6,087 bases of DNA from Pyrinomonadaceae bacterium. Its GTDB lineage: Bacteria; Acidobacteriota; Blastocatellia; Pyrinomonadales; Pyrinomonadaceae. The translations under genes were made by a program, and so were the position numbers. Below are positions 1 through 4,923 of the stretch, in pieces. A model generated the notes under the pieces. The model was not told the DNA's origin. It made no database searches and was given only the letters and a program-made list of their open reading frames with translations. The stretch's first letter is position 1, and each line of letters opens with the position of its first letter. The stretch spans positions 1-6,087 of the forward strand of contig JAJAYR010000052.1 of the NCBI GenBank assembly GCA_026786155.1. Direction: 5' to 3'.

Positions 1-1
1 A

Positions 2-43
2 CGGAAAGGCGAAGCCTTTCCGCACATCAGGCGGCACAGCCGC
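2..43. repeat. tandem double hairpin, REP-like
   Basis: Two perfect hairpins stand next to each other. The first pairs 2-10 with 14-22 (9 bp) around a GAA triloop, so its tip reads GCGAAGC, a sequence known for an unusually stable DNA mini-hairpin. The second pairs 31-35 with 39-43 (5 bp, GC only) around ACA. The heptamer ACATCAG occurs just before the second hairpin (24-30) and again after it (55-61). Tandem hairpins in a non-coding spacer are typical of REP-type dispersed elements. Whether copies exist elsewhere in the genome cannot be seen here. Confidence 0.55.
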
Positions 44-49
44 ATTTTT
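31..49 (+). terminator. possible Rho-independent terminator of an upstream gene
   Basis: A GC-only stem (31-35 with 39-43, loop ACA) is followed by one A and five T (45-49). This is the layout of an intrinsic terminator on the plus strand. The stem is short (5 bp) and the upstream gene is outside the window. The same bases form the second half of the double hairpin, so terminator and REP roles are not exclusive. Confidence 0.4.
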
Positions 50-74
50 GCGTAACATCAGTTAATAATATAAT
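48..74 (+). promoter_or_regulatory. candidate sigma-70 promoter for the UbiB-family gene
   Basis: A perfect TATAAT lies at 69-74 in an AT-rich stretch. The best -35 is TTGCGT at 48-53 with a short 15-bp spacer, matching only the TTG of the consensus. Transcription would begin near 81, giving a leader of about 75 nt before the ATG at 155. It sits right after the terminator-like hairpin, as expected for the start of a new transcription unit. Confidence 0.35.
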
Positions 75-154
75 TCCACAACTTATTGAAAGGTCATTAA
101 AGTTTGTGAACTTTTTTGCAAACCGAATCGTTTTTTGTGATTCTAAATATACTT

Positions 155-1918
155 ATGCAAAACGATTTGGCGACGAAGGAAAACACAGACGGGCTTTTGC
201 TCAAGGAACAACTTATCAAACCGATTTCGGTAAACGGCGCGAACGGCTTTCACGCGCTGACACCGACGAAAAATCTGCCGATTTCCAAACAGATTTCCAA
301 CGAGCAGTTGATTGCCGAGGAGAAATCTCTAATCGAAAAAGAAACTGAAGTCGAGAAGAACTATCAGGGTTTTCGCGGCTATCTGCGGCTTTTCGAGGTC
401 TCGAAGGTTATCGGAACGCTCGCGCTTTATTTGTATCTCGACCAATACGATATTCATCACGCCCAACAGCGGAAAAAAGCCGAGATGCGGTTGGAGGCGG
501 CGCGGCGTTTGACGTGGCTGGCGATTCTCGGTGAACGGTTTTACGGAATCAAAATCTGGTTTTTCAATCAGTTTCTGCTTTTGCTGAAGTGGTATTATAT
601 CGGCGGTGAAGCGAACAAAGAATTAAATCACGAAAAACAAGCCGTCTGGCTGAAAGAAAAACTCATTCATTTAGGTCCGACGTTTATCAAAATCGGGCAG
701 TCGTTGGGAACTCGCGCCGACCTTTTGCCGCTTCCGTTCGTCAAAGCGTTGGGCGAACTTCAAGACAACGTGCCGAAGTTTCCGAATTCCATTGCCTTCG
801 CGCGAATCGAAAAGGAACTTGGCAGAAAAATCAACGAAGTCTACGCCGAATTCGATGTCGAACCGATTGCCGCCGCGAGTTTGGGACAAGTTTATCGCGC
901 CAAACTTTTCACGGGCGAAGAAGTCGCCGTCAAAGTTCAGCGTCCGAATTTGACCGCTATCATCAAAGGCGACATCGAAATTTTGCGAAAGGTAACGAAA
1001 TTTGCCGAACGATTTCCGAGTTTAAATGAAAATGCGGATTGGGCGGGAATGCTCCGCGAATTCGACGAAACGATTCACGAAGAAATGGATTATTCGGCGG
1101 AAGGCAAAAACGCCGAACGCTTTACCGAAAATTTCAAGGAATGGTCAAATATCCACGTTCCGAAAATCTACTGGAACGCGACTTCATCGAAGGTTTTGAC
1201 GATGGAATTTATTCACGGCAATAAAGTTACGTCGCTCGACGAACTCAGCGCACGCGGCGTGTCGCCCGAAAAAGTCAACCGCCTTTTGATTCGCACCTAC
1301 TTGAAGCAGCTGCTCGAAGACGGATTTTTCCACGCCGACCCGCATCCGGGCAATCTGCTGGTGATGCCTGATGGACGACTGGCGTTTTTCGATTTCGGAA
1401 TGGTCGGCAGAATCACGCCGCAATTGCAGGCAAAAATGATTGACGCATTTTTCCACGTCGTCGCCAAAGACCCGGCGGGAATCGCGCAGGATTTAATTGA
1501 TTTGGACTTTATGAAACCCGGCTCAAACGCCGATGCCGTCCGTCCGGTCGTCGAAAAAATGTTCGAGTTTCATCTGAATCTGAAACTCAAAGATGTGAAT
1601 TTCAAAGAACTGACTTACGATTTAGCCGACGTAATGTATGATTATCCGTTTCGTCTGCCGTCGAATTTTACATACATTATGAAGGCTCTGATGACGCTCG
1701 AAGGCATCGGGATTATCACCGACCCGGAATTTAATTTCTTTGAAACGGCAAAGCCTTACGCCAAAGAATTTATGTTCAAACGCGAAGGCAAAGATTTGCG
1801 GAAACTCTTAACCGACAAACTTTTAGGACGCGACACGCCCGACGGCAAAATTGATTTGGACAGAACCTGGAAACTGGCGAAAATGGCTTTTAAAACGGTT
1901 TTCAATACGAACAAATAA
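155..1918 (+). CDS. ABC1/UbiB/AarF-family atypical protein kinase-like protein
   Basis: A 587-residue member of the ABC1 (UbiB/AarF/COQ8) family of atypical kinases or ATPases. Family hallmarks occur in order: KIGQ at about residues 179-182, the Ala-rich nucleotide loop AAASLGQVY at 239-247, VAVK with the presumed ATP-contacting lysine at 260, the E/D/N helix around 309-319, the catalytic-loop signature HADPHPGN at 393-400, and DFG at 413-415. All key residues are present, so it should be functional. E. coli UbiB acts in ubiquinone synthesis at the membrane, but many homologues in bacteria without ubiquinone have unknown substrates, and no quinone gene is nearby. I see no C-terminal pair of membrane helices as in E. 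coli UbiB. Hydrophobic stretches lie near 85-98 and 134-150. The ATG at 155 is preferred. A TTG at 116 would add 13 residues. No clear Shine-Dalgarno precedes either. It is the first gene of a possible four-gene unit. Confidence 0.93.
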   Translation: MQNDLATKENTDGLLLKEQLIKPISVNGANGFHALTPTKNLPISKQISNEQLIAEEKSLIEKETEVEKNYQGFRGYLRLFEVSKVIGTLALYLYLDQYDIHHAQQRKKAEMRLEAARRLTWLAILGERFYGIKIWFFNQFLLLLKWYYIGGEANKELNHEKQAVWLKEKLIHLGPTFIKIGQSLGTRADLLPLPFVKALGELQDNVPKFPNSIAFARIEKELGRKINEVYAEFDVEPIAAASLGQVYRAKLFTGEEVAVKVQRPNLTAIIKGDIEILRKVTKFAERFPSLNENADWAGMLREFDETIHEEMDYSAEGKNAERFTENFKEWSNIHVPKIYWNATSSKVLTMEFIHGNKVTSLDELSARGVSPEKVNRLLIRTYLKQLLEDGFFHADPHPGNLLVMPDGRLAFFDFGMVGRITPQLQAKMIDAFFHVVAKDPAGIAQDLIDLDFMKPGSNADAVRPVVEKMFEFHLNLKLKDVNFKELTYDLADVMYDYPFRLPSNFTYIMKALMTLEGIGIITDPEFNFFETAKPYAKEFMFKREGKDLRKLLTDKLLGRDTPDGKIDLDRTWKLAKMAFKTVFNTNK

Positions 1919-1921
1919 TTT

Positions 1922-2227
1922 ATGGAATCTGCCAATGTTTTGAAGATTGAAAGTTTGCCGAATGATTGGAAGGATAAAAGTGTTGTAATACTTCACGCTT
2001 GTTTTCAGTTGCTGAAAGATTTTGTTGAGAAAGAAGCAGCGCAAATCGCACAGATAGACTGGAAACATTCCGAAGAAGCACGGCATACGAAAAGCGAAAT
2101 AGATTTTCTTTATAATTGGTGGCTCAAGAGAGCAAATGAAGAAGATGATTCGGGTGAAAAACAATACTTGGAAGATAATCAAATGCTGGTAAGATTGATT
2201 GACATCCGACTGCATCTTTGGACTTGA
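1922..2227 (+). CDS. hypothetical protein, 101 residues, upstream of a toxin-antitoxin pair
   Basis: I do not recognise a named family. The product is a small, charged, probably soluble and largely helical protein with no signal peptide or membrane segment. Notable parts are the helix-like stretch FQLLKDFVEKE (about residues 28-38), an aromatic YNWW core (64-67), a run of acidic residues after it, and the ending IRLHLWT. From memory this pattern resembles small uncharacterised proteins seen in phages and environmental bacteria, which I cannot check here. The gene starts 3 nt after the ubiB-like stop and ends 4 nt before the antitoxin start, so it is likely cotranscribed with both. It is AT-rich: 113 G+C in bases 1921-2220 (about 38%), against roughly 47% judged by eye in the kinase gene. 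That suggests a different origin. No Shine-Dalgarno is visible, so translation may depend on coupling. An open frame of this length with tight spacing on both sides supports a real gene. Confidence 0.75.
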   Translation: MESANVLKIESLPNDWKDKSVVILHACFQLLKDFVEKEAAQIAQIDWKHSEEARHTKSEIDFLYNWWLKRANEEDDSGEKQYLEDNQMLVRLIDIRLHLWT

Positions 2228-2231
2228 AACT

Positions 2232-2444
2232 ATGCAAACAATCACGGTTGAAGAAATTGACAGTAAATTGCAAACGCTTTCCGAAGACAAATTAACGGCG
2301 GTTTATCATTTCGTATCTTATTTGGCTGACGATGATTTTGAGATGTCGGACGTTTCGGCGAAAGAATTGATGTTTGCGTCGGAAAGTTCGATTGCCAAAG
2401 ATTGGGATACGCCGGAGGAAGACAAAGCATGGGCAGATTTATAA
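2232..2444 (+). CDS. antitoxin of a PemK/MazF-type toxin-antitoxin pair
   Basis: A 70-residue acidic protein placed directly before a PemK/MazF-like toxin. The N-terminal half (about 4-33) looks helical, with the pattern TVEEIDSKLQTLSEDKL, and probably dimerises. The C-terminal part (about 44-70) has the ASES...KDWDTPEED..W motif that I associate with antitoxins of this toxin family, where the acidic, partly disordered tail wraps around the toxin and blocks its RNA-binding face. The ATG at 2232 is chosen over an upstream in-frame GTG/TTG-type start at 2199, because 2199 would overlap the preceding gene and adds non-conserved residues. The 3' end overlaps the toxin start by 16 nt. I cannot assign the N-terminal fold, so the DNA-binding mode and autoregulation are open. 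Confidence 0.8.
   Translation: MQTITVEEIDSKLQTLSEDKLTAVYHFVSYLADDDFEMSDVSAKELMFASESSIAKDWDTPEEDKAWADL
2414..2419 (+). promoter_or_regulatory. strong Shine-Dalgarno of the toxin, inside the antitoxin gene
   Basis: GGAGGA lies 9 nt before the toxin ATG at 2429 and fixes that start over the earlier in-frame candidate at 2402. It falls in the codons for the Pro-Glu-Glu of the antitoxin's conserved DTPEED motif. It is the clearest ribosome binding site in the window. Confidence 0.75.
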
Positions 2445-2761
2445 AAGGTGATGTCGTCGTGCTGCCGTTTCCTTTTTCCGATTTGACCGCCAACAAAAAG
2501 CGTCCCGCGCTGGTTGTCGCCAATCTTTCCGGCGATGATGTTATTGTCTGTTTAATTACGAGTCAAACCACCAAAGACGACTATGCAATTTCATTATCAA
2601 ACAGCGATTTTGCGAGCGGAAAGCTAAAACAAAACAGCAATATCAGACCGAACAGACTTTTTACGGCAGATTCAAATATAGTTCTCTACCGCGTCGGAAC
2701 TTTGGAAAAGAAAAAATCTGAAGAAATTACGGCAAAAATTGTCGAGATTTTTTCTCAATGA
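2429..2761 (+). CDS. type II toxin, PemK/MazF-family endoribonuclease
   Basis: A 110-residue protein, the usual size for MazF/PemK toxins, which cut single-stranded mRNA at short sequences and stop translation. It starts with the family signature GDVVVLPFPFSDL (7-19), followed by KKRPALVV (23-30) with the conserved arginine at 25. The second conserved stretch is CLITSQ (41-46), whose threonine 44 is the likely catalytic or RNA-contact partner. Near the C-terminus, SNIRPNRLFTAD (70-81) matches the family's third conserved block. All motifs are intact, so an active toxin is expected. The start at 2429 is supported by GGAGGA at 2414-2419 and by the N-terminal motif beginning right after it. Overlap with the antitoxin couples their synthesis, with antitoxin first as usual. 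The cleavage sequence cannot be predicted. MazF versus PemK or ChpK naming is not resolvable here, so no symbol is given. Confidence 0.9.
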   Translation: MGRFIKGDVVVLPFPFSDLTANKKRPALVVANLSGDDVIVCLITSQTTKDDYAISLSNSDFASGKLKQNSNIRPNRLFTADSNIVLYRVGTLEKKKSEEITAKIVEIFSQ

Positions 2762-2804
2762 ATTGATTCGGACGAAACGTGATAACCGGCGTTTAAAACG
2801 ATTT

Positions 2805-2831
2805 TCGACACATTTGTAAATTAAATAAAAT
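2805..2831 (+). promoter_or_regulatory. weak candidate promoter for the CBM9-like gene
   Basis: The 90-bp spacer after the toxin gene holds TCGACA at 2805-2810 (5 of 6 to TTGACA) and TAAAAT at 2826-2831 (5 of 6 to TATAAT). The spacer between them is 15 bp, shorter than ideal. Transcription would start near 2838, a short leader before the ATG at 2852. No intrinsic terminator is seen in this spacer, so read-through from the toxin gene is also possible. Confidence 0.3.
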
Positions 2832-2851
2832 TGGCGTTAAATCATTTAAAT

Positions 2852-3571
2852 ATGAGCCGCGCCAATTTCATTTTTTTAGCGACGAGTTGCCTGATGTTTT
2901 GTATTTTAAATTTATCTGCACAGTCGAAAATGATAAATAAAACCAAAATTAAATACGTTAAAAACGATTTTCCCATCAACGAACTCGACCATAAATCTTG
3001 GGAAAAAGCGAAAGTTGTTTCGATTGAAAAATACTGGTCGGGCGAAAATGCGCCGGTCGGAAGGCATTTCAAAGCGCAACTTTTGTGGTCGGAAACCGCG
3101 CTTTACGTTCGTTTTGAAGCGAATCAAACCGAACCTTTAGTCGTCTCTGACACGCCGAATCTGAAAACGAAAACGAAAGGTTTGTGGGACCGAGACGTTT
3201 GCGAGATTTTTCTAGCGCCGGATAAAGCGGAGTTTCGCAAGTATTTCGAGTTTGAAATCGCGCCGACGGGCGAATGGATTGATTTGGGAATTTATCAAAA
3301 ACCGGACGAACGCATCACTGATTGGAATTATAATTCAGGAATGCAGTCCGCCGCCAAAATCGAAAAAGATAAAGTCGTGTCGGCGATAAAAATCGAGTGG
3401 AAGGCGTTTGGCAAAACTACTCCGAAGGCAGGCGATATTTGGCTCGGAAACATTTTGCGATGCGTCGGCGCAGGCGCGACGCGCGGTTATTTGACGTGGC
3501 AGCCAATTTTGACGAAGGAAGCGAGTTTCCACGTTCCCGAAAAATTCGGCGAGTTTGAATTTATAAAATAA
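2852..3571 (+). CDS. secreted carbohydrate-binding family 9-like protein
   Basis: A 239-residue exported protein. Residues 1-23 form a signal peptide: a short arginine-bearing start, a hydrophobic core (about 6-21) and a likely signal peptidase I site after LSA (23). No proper lipobox is seen. The mature part matches the CBM9-like fold. After an opening strand with LDHKSWEKA (about 45-53) come the central LWDRDVCEIFLAP (111-123) and YFEFEIAPTGEWID (131-144), which are typical of the carbohydrate-binding family 9-like proteins common in Acidobacteria and Bacteroidetes. These domains bind sugars or xylan ends in characterised enzymes. In stand-alone versions the ligand is unknown, and no catalytic domain is fused here. 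The ATG at 2852 is preferred over a TTG at 2831, because it puts the positive residue directly before the hydrophobic core. Its stop overlaps the next start in TAATG, so the two are translationally coupled. Confidence 0.85.
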   Translation: MSRANFIFLATSCLMFCILNLSAQSKMINKTKIKYVKNDFPINELDHKSWEKAKVVSIEKYWSGENAPVGRHFKAQLLWSETALYVRFEANQTEPLVVSDTPNLKTKTKGLWDRDVCEIFLAPDKAEFRKYFEFEIAPTGEWIDLGIYQKPDERITDWNYNSGMQSAAKIEKDKVVSAIKIEWKAFGKTTPKAGDIWLGNILRCVGAGATRGYLTWQPILTKEASFHVPEKFGEFEFIK

Positions 3572-4056
3572 TGCAGTTCCTCGGTTTAACAATTTTCGGC
3601 TTCGGCGGAATGGAGATTTTTTCTTATCTCGTTCACCGTTTTTTATTTCACGGTGTTTTCTGGCGCGTTCACCAAACACATCATAAACCGAATAAATTTT
3701 TTCTCGAATTGAACGACGTTTTCAGTCTGATTTTTGCGGTAACTTCGATGTCGCTGATGATTTTCGCCGAAAAGCCGCTGCTTGCGTCGCTGACGTTTCC
3801 AATTGGTTTGGGCATTGCGATTTACGGACTCGTTTATTTTCTCATTCACGATTTTTTCACGCACCGAAGGTTTCTGCCGTTCGGCTCACAAAATAAAATT
3901 CTGCTGACGATTCGCGCCGCGCATCAGCGGCATCACCAATCAATCGAAAAACCCGCACTCGAACCTTACGGACTGTTTATCTTCGATTACAAAAGGTTTT
4001 TCGCGGCAAATAAAAAAGGACGCGACCCGAAAATCCCGTCCTCAAAAGTTGTTTGA
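3571..4056 (+). CDS. crtZ: CrtZ-like beta-carotene hydroxylase (fatty acid hydroxylase superfamily)
   Basis: A 161-residue integral membrane protein with the complete histidine set of non-heme di-iron hydroxylases: H22-x4-H27, H34-x2-HH38, H93-x4-H98 and H118-x2-HH122. The block HQTHHKPNKFFLELND (34-49) closely follows bacterial CrtZ, which adds hydroxyl groups to the beta-ionone rings of beta-carotene to give zeaxanthin. Length also matches CrtZ rather than the longer sterol desaturases. Hydrophobic segments lie around 1-20, 50-66, 70-92 and part of 130-138. The start codon shares its A with the stop of the upstream CBM9-like gene, so translation is coupled. No other carotenoid genes (crtB, crtI, crtY) are in the window, so the true substrate could be another carotenoid or lipid. 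The 3' end converges with the DUF1232 gene with 8 nt between stops. Confidence 0.85.
   Translation: MQFLGLTIFGFGGMEIFSYLVHRFLFHGVFWRVHQTHHKPNKFFLELNDVFSLIFAVTSMSLMIFAEKPLLASLTFPIGLGIAIYGLVYFLIHDFFTHRRFLPFGSQNKILLTIRAAHQRHHQSIEKPALEPYGLFIFDYKRFFAANKKGRDPKIPSSKVV
4011..4042 (-). terminator. possible Rho-independent terminator of the DUF1232 gene, inside crtZ
   Basis: On the minus strand a 6-bp stem AGGACG/CGTCCT (4042-4037 with 4022-4017) with a 14-nt loop is followed directly by TTTTTA (4016-4011). It lies about 23 nt past the stop of the minus-strand gene and within the last codons of crtZ. The loop is long and the stem short, so this is a moderate call. On the plus strand the A-run precedes the stem, so it would not terminate crtZ. 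Confidence 0.4.
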
Positions 4057-4064
4057 CCTTCCGG

Positions 4065-4592
4065 TTAGGAACTCGTCGCAGTTTTGACTTTCCCGTCTTC
4101 GAGCGACGGAATTTCCGTTATCACGGATTGCCTGTTTTTTATCAAATTCGTAAAAGTCCGGGCGGCAGGCGCAAGTTGAACCTCCGACGACAAAATCCGC
4201 GTAACTCTTTGCGGCAAAAGGCGCGGCGCGAGTCCGGCAATGGTTTTGCTCAAGGAAACAATGTCGCCGCCGCCGTCCCAATTTTCCCTGACGACCGCTT
4301 CGTCCGTGTGGTTTATCAGGCGCAGAAGCACCAGCGCGACCAAATATAAATCGTCAACCTGACCGATGAACGGAAAAATGTCGGGAATAAAATCGAGCGG
4401 CGAGATAACATAGACAATTGCGCCGATGAACAGAGCCTTTTCCGCCACCGGAACGCGCCCGTCGGTCATCATTTTACCGAGCAGTTTGACCATATTCGGC
4501 AAAAACATCAGCGCGTTTTTAAGGCGGTTTTTCGATTCCGATTTTTCTCGGCGCGTCGGTTTCGCGTCGTTCACTCTTTGCAAGTCGCTCAT
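4065..4592 (-). CDS. DUF1232 (YkvA-type) membrane protein
   Basis: A 175-residue protein. The first ~28 residues are polar and highly charged. The DUF1232 core spans about 43-94: a lead-in RVPVAEKALF (46-55), a hydrophobic segment, the hallmark PLDFIPDIFPFIGQVDD (65-81) and a second hydrophobic segment ending near 93. This gives two likely membrane helices joined by the conserved Asp/Pro-rich turn. The ~80-residue C-terminal tail is outside the domain and I cannot assign it. The molecular function of DUF1232 proteins is not established. The ATG at 4592 is preferred, with a GGAAG upstream as a weak ribosome site. A TTG at 4652 would add 20 residues. The gene runs opposite to its neighbours and converges on crtZ with 8 nt between stop codons, so it forms its own transcription unit. 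Confidence 0.85.
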   Translation of the reverse strand: MSDLQRVNDAKPTRREKSESKNRLKNALMFLPNMVKLLGKMMTDGRVPVAEKALFIGAIVYVISPLDFIPDIFPFIGQVDDLYLVALVLLRLINHTDEAVVRENWDGGGDIVSLSKTIAGLAPRLLPQRVTRILSSEVQLAPAARTFTNLIKNRQSVITEIPSLEDGKVKTATSS

Positions 4593-4757
4593 ATTTTTCA
4601 CTTCCGTTTTTTGATTTACTTCAAGTCTAAAAAATGCCGCGCGTTTGAGCAAGTTTCATCGTGAAAAGTTGTATAGCATTTTATATTTGACGCACATCAT
4701 TTATCATTTAATTTTCTAAAGGTTGAATGAAGAGTGGTCATAATTCGACATTTCGAG

Positions 4758-4858
4758 AATCTCAGCGAGCCTTTGCGGAAGCCTTTGCGTTCTTTGCGAT
4801 ACTAAATTTTGGAACGCAAAGGCTCGCTAAGGCTGACGCAAAGAACGCGGAGGAGATT
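4758..4858. repeat. palindromic repeat element with crossed inverted repeats
   Basis: About 101 bp bounded by AATCTC (4758-4763) and its inverse GAGATT (4853-4858). Inside are three perfect inverted pairs: A, 4764-4777 with 4815-4828 (14 bp); B, 4787-4798 with 4837-4848 (12 bp); and C, 4781-4792 with 4812-4823 (12 bp, 19-nt loop). A and B are crossed, not nested. C competes with A for the same 3' arm. CTTTGCG is repeated three times on the left (4771, 4783, 4792) and its inverse twice on the right (4815, 4837). There is no coding content. This looks like a REP/MITE-like dispersed element. Copy number cannot be judged here. Confidence 0.75.
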
Positions 4859-4893
4859 TGATTAAATAGGCAATTGTTGCAAATACGATTGTT

Positions 4894-4921
4894 TTGATTT
4901 GCCCACTCGATTGAATAAAAT
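4894..4921 (+). promoter_or_regulatory. candidate pta promoter, very close to the start codon
   Basis: TTGATT (4894-4899) and TAAAAT (4916-4921) are separated by 16 bp, each a good match to sigma-70 boxes. The -10 ends only 2 nt before the ATG at 4924, so the transcript would start at or inside the start codon. Either pta is leaderless or nearly so, or another promoter further upstream is used. No Shine-Dalgarno precedes the ATG. Confidence 0.3.
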
Positions 4922-4923
4922 TT

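Larger units (their letters stand above)
4593..4923. other. 331-bp gene-free spacer between divergent genes
   Basis: The spacer lies between the DUF1232 gene (leftward) and pta (rightward) and should hold both promoters. I see no credible coding region. The left third is AT-rich, with a TATACA on the minus strand (4675-4670) but no convincing -35. A small tandem repeat of ATCATTT lies at 4696-4709. The middle (4758-4858) is the palindromic repeat element listed separately. The right end (4859-4923) is AT-rich and holds the pta promoter candidate. No tRNA or riboswitch pattern was recognised. Confidence 0.7.

Noticed and set aside
116..154. TTG start adding 13 residues to the UbiB-family protein
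   Set aside because: The extra residues are hydrophobic and look unlike the family, no ribosome site supports the TTG, and an ATG follows at 155. It cannot be fully excluded.
1823..2290. Minus-strand open frame of 155 codons
   Set aside because: It lies opposite the kinase 3' end and the small hypothetical gene, and its cysteine- and phenylalanine-rich translation shows no domain. It is a shadow of the plus-strand genes.
2762..2851. Small gene or terminator in the spacer after the toxin
   Set aside because: No open frame with a plausible start and no GC stem with a T-tract was found, only a weak promoter candidate.
4053..4349. Plus-strand open frame of 98 codons after crtZ
   Set aside because: It overlaps the C-terminal part of the well-supported DUF1232 gene on the other strand. 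Its arginine-rich translation has no recognisable domain.
4687..4714. Plus-strand promoter, TTGACG with 16 bp to TAATTT
   Set aside because: The -35 is good but the -10 matches only 3 of 6 bases. Not listed as a feature, though it would place the repeat element in a pta leader.
4764..4848. CRISPR-like array from the repeated CTTTGCG units
   Set aside because: Units are 7 nt with irregular short gaps and appear inverted on the other side. There are no 25-40 nt repeats or uniform spacers, so it is a palindromic element.
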